Assembly (NCBI GenBank): GCA_913063325.1
Contig: CAJXYE010000022.1
Coordinates: forward strand, 1 to 63,983
From: an uncultured Colwellia sp.
Lineage (GTDB): Bacteria > Pseudomonadota > Gammaproteobacteria > Enterobacterales > Alteromonadaceae
Reading direction: 5' to 3'
Length of the DNA stretch: 63,983 nt
Under the pieces are notes generated by a model. It saw nothing but the letters and a program-made list of their open reading frames with translations, was not told the origin of the DNA and searched no databases. The position numbers and the translations under genes are program-made. This document shows, piece by piece, positions 58,240 to 63,983 of this stretch. The stretch's first letter is position 1. Each line of letters begins with the position of its first letter.

Positions 58240-59058
58240 ATGACAAATTCTACACCCGAAGCAAACCTGGTTGAAATTGAAAACCTAACTTTTAAACGAG
58301 GTGAACGAGTTATTTATGATGATATCAGTTTGTCTATCCCCAAAGGGAAAGTTACCGCAATCATGGGACCAAGTGGCATTGGTAAAACGACATTATTACG
58401 CTTAATTGGCGGTCAAATAAAACCAGAAAGTGGCAATATACTGTTTGATGGGAAAAATATCCCATTGTTGTCTCGCGCAGATTTATACGAAGCTCGAAAA
58501 CATATGAGTATGCTCTTTCAAAGTGGTGCATTATTCACCGATATGAGTGTTTACGATAATATTGCCTTTCCTATAAGAGAACATACCCAACTATCTGAGT
58601 CTATCATTGAAAAAATAGTTTTGATGAAGCTAGAAGCCGTTGGATTGCGAGGGGCAAGGCACTTACAGCCGAGTGAGCTTTCTGGAGGAATGGCGCGCAG
58701 AGTAGCATTAGCACGCGCAATAGCTTTAGATCCTGAACTCATTTTGTATGATGAACCTTTTGCTGGCCAAGACCCTATTTCTATGGGAGTTATTGTTCGT
58801 TTAATACGTTCATTAAGTGATGCTCTAGGGTTAACCTCAATTGTTGTTTCACATGATGTTCCTGAAGTAATGACTATCGCAGACTATATTTATATTGTTG
58901 CCGAAAAGAAAATAATTGGTCATGGTACACCTGAACAAATACGCCAAGATGTTTCTCCTTTGGTGCAGCAGTTTATTCACGGTGAAGCTGATGGCGCAGT
59001 ACCTTTTCATTATGAAGCCCCTGCTTATCGTGATGAACTCATTAAAATACCTTCATAA
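58240..59058 (+). CDS. mlaF: Phospholipid transport ATPase MlaF
   Basis: This 272-residue ABC ATPase of the Mla retrograde phospholipid pathway has Walker A GPSGIGKT at 43-50, the MlaF-type signature SELSGGMARR and Walker B LILYDEP. A C-terminal extension (about 245-272, HGEADGAVPFHYEAP) is the family feature that interacts with MlaB and the neighbouring MlaF. It opens the mlaFEDCB-ibaG-murA set. Confidence 0.95.
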   Translation: MTNSTPEANLVEIENLTFKRGERVIYDDISLSIPKGKVTAIMGPSGIGKTTLLRLIGGQIKPESGNILFDGKNIPLLSRADLYEARKHMSMLFQSGALFTDMSVYDNIAFPIREHTQLSESIIEKIVLMKLEAVGLRGARHLQPSELSGGMARRVALARAIALDPELILYDEPFAGQDPISMGVIVRLIRSLSDALGLTSIVVSHDVPEVMTIADYIYIVAEKKIIGHGTPEQIRQDVSPLVQQFIHGEADGAVPFHYEAPAYRDELIKIPS

Positions 59059-59096
59059 AGAATTAGATAAATGAATCAGTTTCAAGGCGGCAAGTA

Positions 59097-59873
59097 GTGC
59101 AGCAGATACAGTTTTTAGGTAAACAAACCCTCAACATGATAAGTGGTTTAGGTAGGGCAGTAATTTTGTTGGTGTCAGCATTAATGCATGTACCCAATAT
59201 TCGTAAAGGTACTCCTTTATTAATGCAACAGCTTTACAGTGTTGGTGTATTGTCATTATTGATAATTATAGTATCCGGTACTTTCATTGGTATGGTTTTA
59301 GCCTTGCAGGGCTATACTATACTCGTAGGTTACGGCGCAGAAGCCAGTTTAGGCCCTATGGTGGCGTTGTCTTTATTGCGAGAGCTTGGACCTGTTGTTG
59401 CCGCCTTATTATTTGCAGGTAGAGCCGGCTCAGCGCTCACCGCTGAAATAGGTTTAATGAAAGCGACAGAGCAACTATCAAGTTTAGAAATGATGGCTAT
59501 TGATCCATTAAGACGAGTAATAGCGCCGCGATTTTGGGCCGGCTTTATCAGTTTACCTCTATTAGCGGCTATTTTCTCTATGGTGGGTATACTTGGGGCT
59601 CACGTTGTTGGTGTGGACTGGTTAGGTGTTGATAGCGGCACTTTTTGGTCTGTAATGCAAGACCAAGTAGATTTTGAAAAAGATATCCTCAACGGCATAA
59701 TTAAAAGTGTTGTCTTTGCTTTTGTTATTATGTGGATAGCAGTATACAAAGGTTATGATTGCGAACCTACCTCTGAAGGAATAAGTCGAGCGACAACCTC
59801 AACTGTAGTGCAATCATCATTATTAGTTTTATTTTTAGATTTCATTTTAACGGCATTAATGTTCGTCAAGTAG
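59097..59873 (+). CDS. mlaE: Phospholipid ABC transporter permease MlaE
   Basis: This 258-residue permease of the MlaE/YrbE family starts at GTG 59097, with AAGGCGG 6 bases upstream. An ATG at 59071 is in frame but blocked by a stop at 59095. The conserved blocks [20 protein letters not shown] and [20 protein letters not shown] are visible. About five to six membrane segments. It forms the MlaFEDB complex core. Confidence 0.95.
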   Translation: MQQIQFLGKQTLNMISGLGRAVILLVSALMHVPNIRKGTPLLMQQLYSVGVLSLLIIIVSGTFIGMVLALQGYTILVGYGAEASLGPMVALSLLRELGPVVAALLFAGRAGSALTAEIGLMKATEQLSSLEMMAIDPLRRVIAPRFWAGFISLPLLAAIFSMVGILGAHVVGVDWLGVDSGTFWSVMQDQVDFEKDILNGIIKSVVFAFVIMWIAVYKGYDCEPTSEGISRATTSTVVQSSLLVLFLDFILTALMFVK

Positions 59874-59959
59874 TTAATGCAGATATAGTCATTACTATTA
59901 ATCGTTATCCCGTTAGAACTTTATTGTTAAATTTTTATTACAAGGCGTTGGTGAAAGAC

Positions 59960-60433
59960 ATGGTGTCTAAGAAAGTAGAGTTGTTGGTTGGTTTATTTGT
60001 CGCATTAGGTTTCGGTGCCTTATTGATGTTGTCGTTTAAAGTTGCTGACTCAGGTATGGGTGGCAGTAGTGAAAGTTATCAACTGTTTGCTAAATTCGAT
60101 AATATTGGTGGTTTGAAGGTACGTTCACCGATCAAGGTCGGTGGCGTTGTTGTTGGTCGTGTGAGTGATATCGCGTTAGATGAAGAAGACTATACACCCG
60201 TGGTTACACTTGAAATTTATACACAATATAATAAGTTTTCAGAAGCTACTTCTGTAGCAATATTAACCGCCGGTTTATTAGGTGAACAATATTTAGGTGT
60301 TCAACCAGGCTTTGTCGATGAATCAGTTGATACTTTACTGCCGGGTGACTTTATTGAAGACACAAAACCGGCGTTAGTGCTGGAAGAATTAATAGGACAG
60401 TTTTTATTTAGCCAAGGAAGTGGTGATGAGTAA
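59960..60433 (+). CDS. mlaD: MCE-domain lipid-binding protein MlaD
   Basis: This 157-residue MCE protein has an N-terminal membrane helix (about 8-27) and a single MCE domain (about 36-120: YQLFAKFDNIGGLKVRSPIK, GGVVVGRVSDI). It hexamerises on MlaE. I choose the ATG at 59960 since MVSKKVELLVGLFVALG is the usual MlaD start; upstream in-frame TTG (59924) and GTG (59951) would add residues without family support. It ends inside mlaC. Confidence 0.9.
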   Translation: MVSKKVELLVGLFVALGFGALLMLSFKVADSGMGGSSESYQLFAKFDNIGGLKVRSPIKVGGVVVGRVSDIALDEEDYTPVVTLEIYTQYNKFSEATSVAILTAGLLGEQYLGVQPGFVDESVDTLLPGDFIEDTKPALVLEELIGQFLFSQGSGDE

Positions 60434-61205
60434 GCTAGTGAGAATAAGCAAACATTGTAAAAGTAACATCTTTGCTAGTTTAGTTATTGGTTTTGTGATG
60501 AGTCACAATGCTATGGCTAATGATAAAGTTGAGGCCGTAACATTACCGTCTCAAGCAACACAGTTACCGGTAGAGCCAACACGCCTACTGATAAACCAAA
60601 AAAACCCATACGATATGGTGCAAGGTGCGGCTGAGCGAACCTTTAAACGTTTTGCTACTGAGCAACAAGCCATTCAAAAAAACCCTAACTTGTTAAAAGA
60701 CATCGTTCGTGAAGAGCTGATGCCTTATATTAATTATAGGTATTCAGCTTTTAAAGTTATTGGCAAACATTTAAAGAAAACGACGGATGCAGAACGACGC
60801 GCATTTGTTCCTGTTTTTAGAGAATACTTAGTCAGTTCTTATGCGCAGGTATTTACCTTATATGATAACCAAGCCGTTGAGTTTGCTCCTGAAAGGTCGT
60901 TTTCGGGAAAAAGAATAGTTGCAGTAAATACACGTATTATCATGCCAGGCAGAGATAATATTGATGTGGCATTCAAAGTTAGACTTAATAAAAAGACCCA
61001 AAATTGGCAAGCATTTGATATGGTGGCCGAAGGGGTTAGTTTACTCGACTCAAAGCAAGCAGAGTTAGGCGGTATTATTAGACAAAAAGGACTGCCTTAC
61101 GTTACCGAATTATTAAAAACCAAAAGCACTAGAGACATCGTTTTTAAAAATCGGACAGCTAAAAATGTAAGTACAACGGCAGAAAAGAACGGTAAGGGCA
61201 AATAG
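60426..61205 (+). CDS. mlaC: Periplasmic phospholipid-binding protein MlaC
   Basis: This protein of about 259 residues has a signal peptide (about 1-31, cleavage near HNAMA) and the MlaC/Ttg2D domain (RYSAFKVIGKHLKKTTDAER, FREYLVSSYAQVFTLYDNQ). It shuttles phospholipid between MlaA and MlaD. The ATG at 60426 is preceded by AAGGA at a good spacing. GTG codons at 60420 and 60423 are less likely. It overlaps mlaD by 8 bases and mlaB by one. Confidence 0.92.
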   Translation: MSKLVRISKHCKSNIFASLVIGFVMSHNAMANDKVEAVTLPSQATQLPVEPTRLLINQKNPYDMVQGAAERTFKRFATEQQAIQKNPNLLKDIVREELMPYINYRYSAFKVIGKHLKKTTDAERRAFVPVFREYLVSSYAQVFTLYDNQAVEFAPERSFSGKRIVAVNTRIIMPGRDNIDVAFKVRLNKKTQNWQAFDMVAEGVSLLDSKQAELGGIIRQKGLPYVTELLKTKSTRDIVFKNRTAKNVSTTAEKNGKGK

Positions 61206-61507
61206 TGAGTAAAGCGAAAGTAGCTCTTAATCATGGTACCCTAACTATCTCTGGTGAATTGAGCCGTCATAGTGTCTCGGACATCAAAGATGGTGGGTAT
61301 GAAAATTGGTTTGCACATGGTGCAATTAACGTTGATTTAAGCAACATTAGTAAAGTGGATACTGCGGGTTTAGCTTGGTTGTTTTATCTTCTAGAGCAAG
61401 CCCAAAGGTACTCTTGTCATTTGAGCTTTAGCAATATACCTGAAAAATTAACTAAGCTAATCACCTTAAGTGGCGTGGATGGTTTATTACCTATAGCATG
61501 TGATTAG
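61205..61507 (+). CDS. mlaB: STAS-domain protein MlaB
   Basis: This 100-residue STAS-domain protein stabilises MlaF and is needed for Mla ATPase activity. The motif DLSNISKVDTAGLAWLFYLL, with Thr in place of the usual phospho-Ser, fits MlaB. Translation begins with GTG 61205, sharing a base with the mlaC stop. A 70-base gap with a 38-bp inverted repeat follows, before ibaG. Confidence 0.93.
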   Translation: MSKAKVALNHGTLTISGELSRHSVSDIKDGGYENWFAHGAINVDLSNISKVDTAGLAWLFYLLEQAQRYSCHLSFSNIPEKLTKLITLSGVDGLLPIACD

Positions 61508-61515
61508 TATCATAC

Positions 61516-61553
61516 ATATCCAAACCACCTGCACATTCAAGTGGCTTGGGTAT
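61516..61553. repeat. 38-bp end-to-end remnant of the MITE-like element
   Basis: ATATCCAAACCAC is followed within a few bases by TTCAAGTGGCTTGGGTAT. These are the two ends of the 265-bp element at 44171-44435, joined with almost nothing between. The sequence folds into a near-perfect stem-loop. It lies in the mlaB-ibaG gap, inside a probable operon. Confidence 0.75.
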
Positions 61554-61577
61554 CAATAATGAACAAAGGAGACTCCC

Positions 61578-61841
61578 TTGGAAACAGGTGATATTGAACA
61601 ACTCGTAAGTAAATTAATAAATGATGTACTTGAGCTTGATGAAGTACATGTGACTTTTGATGGCTCACAATGCCGAATTAATGCAGTGAGTGATATGTTT
61701 GATGACTTAAGTCGTGTTAAACGTCAACAAGCAGTACTTAAACCATTAGCTGATATTATAAAAGATGGCACAATCCACGCAATTACTGTGAAAACATTTA
61801 ATAAAGCACAGTGGCAGCGCGATAAATTATTTAATAGTTAG
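61578..61841 (+). CDS. ibaG: BolA-family acid-stress protein IbaG
   Basis: This 87-residue BolA-like protein (METGDIEQLVSKLINDV... HVTFDGSQCRINAVSDMFDD) has the conserved SRVKRQQAVLKPL helix and HAITVKTFN strand. IbaG works with monothiol glutaredoxin in iron-sulfur trafficking and affects envelope homeostasis. It starts with TTG 61578, with AAAGGAG 6 bases upstream. Location between mla and murA is standard. Confidence 0.93.
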   Translation: METGDIEQLVSKLINDVLELDEVHVTFDGSQCRINAVSDMFDDLSRVKRQQAVLKPLADIIKDGTIHAITVKTFNKAQWQRDKLFNS

Positions 61842-61877
61842 TATTAATTAGTAATAGTGTTACTAATTTGTTTTTTT

Positions 61878-61909
61878 AATGCCTAGCTTTTTACTGCTGG
61901 GCATTTTTG
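61878..61909 (+). terminator. Intrinsic terminator between ibaG and murA
   Basis: AATGCCTAGC pairs with GCTGGGCATT (one G-U pair) over an 8-base loop, followed by TTTTT. It is 36 bases after ibaG, so murA is probably transcribed mainly from its own promoter. Confidence 0.85.
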
Positions 61910-61917
61910 TGTATACT
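61890..61917 (+). promoter_or_regulatory. Candidate sigma-70 promoter for murA
   Basis: TTTACT (61890-61895) and TATACT (61912-61917) are separated by 16 bases, and lie 44 bases upstream of the murA TTG. It overlaps the ibaG terminator. A reasonable but unproven match to the consensus. Confidence 0.35.
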
Positions 61918-61948
61918 GGCTCGATGTTTTTTAATCCTTTTTAAGTAA

Positions 61949-63223
<1,275 letters not shown>

Positions 63224-63280
63224 TTCTTTAAATGAGTATAGATAATACAATCTCACTCTTGTGAGTAATGTATTTTAAGA

Positions 63281-63312
63281 AGGCTAGGGCATTATATGTT
63301 CTAGCTTTTTTT
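63281..63312 (+). terminator. Intrinsic terminator after murA
   Basis: GCTAGGGCAT pairs with ATGTTCTAGC (two G-U pairs) over a 3-base loop and runs into a seven-T tract. It lies 60 bases after the murA stop. Confidence 0.85.
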
Positions 63313-63335
63313 ATGCGTGTTGTATTTGATAAGAG

Positions 63336-63664
63336 TAATACCAATTACACTAATAAATTGATCAGCTTAGAGTTATGTTAGCGAGCTTAGAGCAAGCAAA
63401 ATTACTTAAACATAGTAACTCTATATTTCTTTAATTTTGAGCCGTTATTGGTTCGCTAATAAACTCCCAAAAGGCGAGTACCTAATAAAAGGCAAAGACT
63501 TACATGCATCGTTATTAATTTCGATAAGGACGCTACAAGGATGTAGCTTCTTAGAGAATGCAGGAGCTTATTCACCTGAATAACCATTATCTACAATCAA
63601 TGTATTGCCTCTAAACCTGTTAATTCTCGCTGAGTGGGAAAGAACTTAATCAACTTGGTATATA
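63336..63664. repeat. Possible degenerate MITE-like element in the murA-csp gap
   Basis: The 550-base region 63224-63773 holds the murA terminator, this stretch and the csp terminator, and no gene. The stretch begins TAATACCAATTACACTAATA and ends CAACTTGGTATA, giving short inverted ends (TACCAA/TTGGTA). Inside, AGTTATGTT and AACATAGTAACT pair around a GCTT-AGAGC-AAGC stem. The ends are weak, and I only suspect that it belongs to a dispersed repeat family of Alteromonadales. No second copy is in this window. Confidence 0.35.
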
Positions 63665-63692
63665 TGAACGGAAGATAGGATTTTCAGACAAC

Positions 63693-63727
63693 AAAAAAGG
63701 ACATCCTTTGCAGGTATGTCCTTTTTT
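63693..63727 (-). terminator. Intrinsic terminator of the cold-shock gene
   Basis: AAAAAAGGACAT pairs perfectly with ATGTCCTTTTTT over an 11-base loop. On the leftward strand it lies 46 bases after the csp stop and ends in a T-run. Confidence 0.9.
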
Positions 63728-63773
63728 AAACATCTATAGATTAGTTATTGAATAACAAATCTATGATTGCAAA

Positions 63774-63980
63774 TTAAAGTGCAACGATGTTTTCAGCTTG
63801 AGGTCCTTTCTGACCGTCAGTTACTGTAAATTCAACTTTTTGACCTTCAGCAAGAGTTTTGAAACCGTCACCAACGATAGCGTTGAAGTGAGCAAAAACG
63901 TCTGGGCCGTTTTCTTGCTCGATAAAACCAAAACCTTTAGCTTCGTTAAACCATTTTACTGTACCAGTAGTAGTAGACAT
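63774..63980 (-). CDS. CspA-family cold-shock protein
   Basis: This 68-residue single cold-shock domain has RNP1 KGFGFI (about 15-20) and RNP2 DVFAHF (about 27-32). Such proteins bind single-stranded RNA and DNA and melt RNA structure at low temperature. The ATG is at 63980, three bases from the window edge, so its leader, where cold-dependent control normally sits, is not visible. Which CspA paralogue it is cannot be decided here. Confidence 0.95.
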   Translation of the reverse strand: MSTTTGTVKWFNEAKGFGFIEQENGPDVFAHFNAIVGDGFKTLAEGQKVEFTVTDGQKGPQAENIVAL

Positions 63981-63983
63981 ATG

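Overview
The window reads as a chromosomal segment of a marine, AT-rich gammaproteobacterium of the Alteromonadales. A Colwellia-like organism is the best guess, because the gene order (hslR-hslO-pckA; a full MSHA locus running into mreBCD; yhdP-nit-tldD; rpoN-hpf-ptsN-rapZ-ptsO; mla-ibaG-murA) and the protein sequences fit that group. The assignment rests on recognition of families and synteny, not on a database search. Nearly all of the window is single-copy housekeeping or envelope DNA. I see no prophage, transposase, CRISPR array, tRNA or rRNA.

Layout. 1-1707 (leftward): start of pckA, then hslO and hslR. 2009-13989 (rightward): complete type II secretion operon gspC-N. 14012-14971 (leftward): a PLP-dependent ACC-deaminase/D-cysteine-desulfhydrase family gene. 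15221-34325 (rightward): MSHA type IV pilus locus mshI-mshI2-J-K-L-M-N-E-G-F-B-A-C-D-O-P-Q, ending in a 1634-residue MshQ and a strong terminator. 34517-45933 (rightward): mreB, mreC, mreD, maf, rng, yhdP, a nitrilase-family gene, then tldD. 46037-49578: darP (leftward), pmbA (rightward), mgtE (leftward). 49807-57971 (leftward): yrbG-kdsD-kdsC-lptC-lptA-lptB-rpoN-hpf-ptsN-rapZ-ptsO. 58240-63223 (rightward): mlaFEDCB, ibaG, murA. 63774-63980 (leftward): a cold-shock protein gene.

The genes form a cell-envelope programme: protein export across the outer membrane (Gsp), a surface pilus (Msh), shape control (MreBCD), lipid and LPS traffic (YhdP, Lpt, Kds, Mla) and peptidoglycan precursor synthesis (MurA), with sigma-54 and the nitrogen PTS among them. 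Neither pilin-type system has its prepilin peptidase here, so that enzyme must be encoded elsewhere.

The parts not explained by ordinary genes are small non-coding elements: an 84-bp hairpin present twice inside operons (gspG/gspH and mreB/mreC); a 265-bp MITE-like element with long terminal inverted repeats upstream of tldD and a 38-bp end-to-end derivative of it inside the mla-ibaG operon; Cra-like palindromes in front of pckA; and 12-bp tandem repeats in mshN and between gspM and gspN. I did not find a convincing new multi-gene system. The repeat elements and the triple-repeat architecture of MshQ are the most worthwhile leads.
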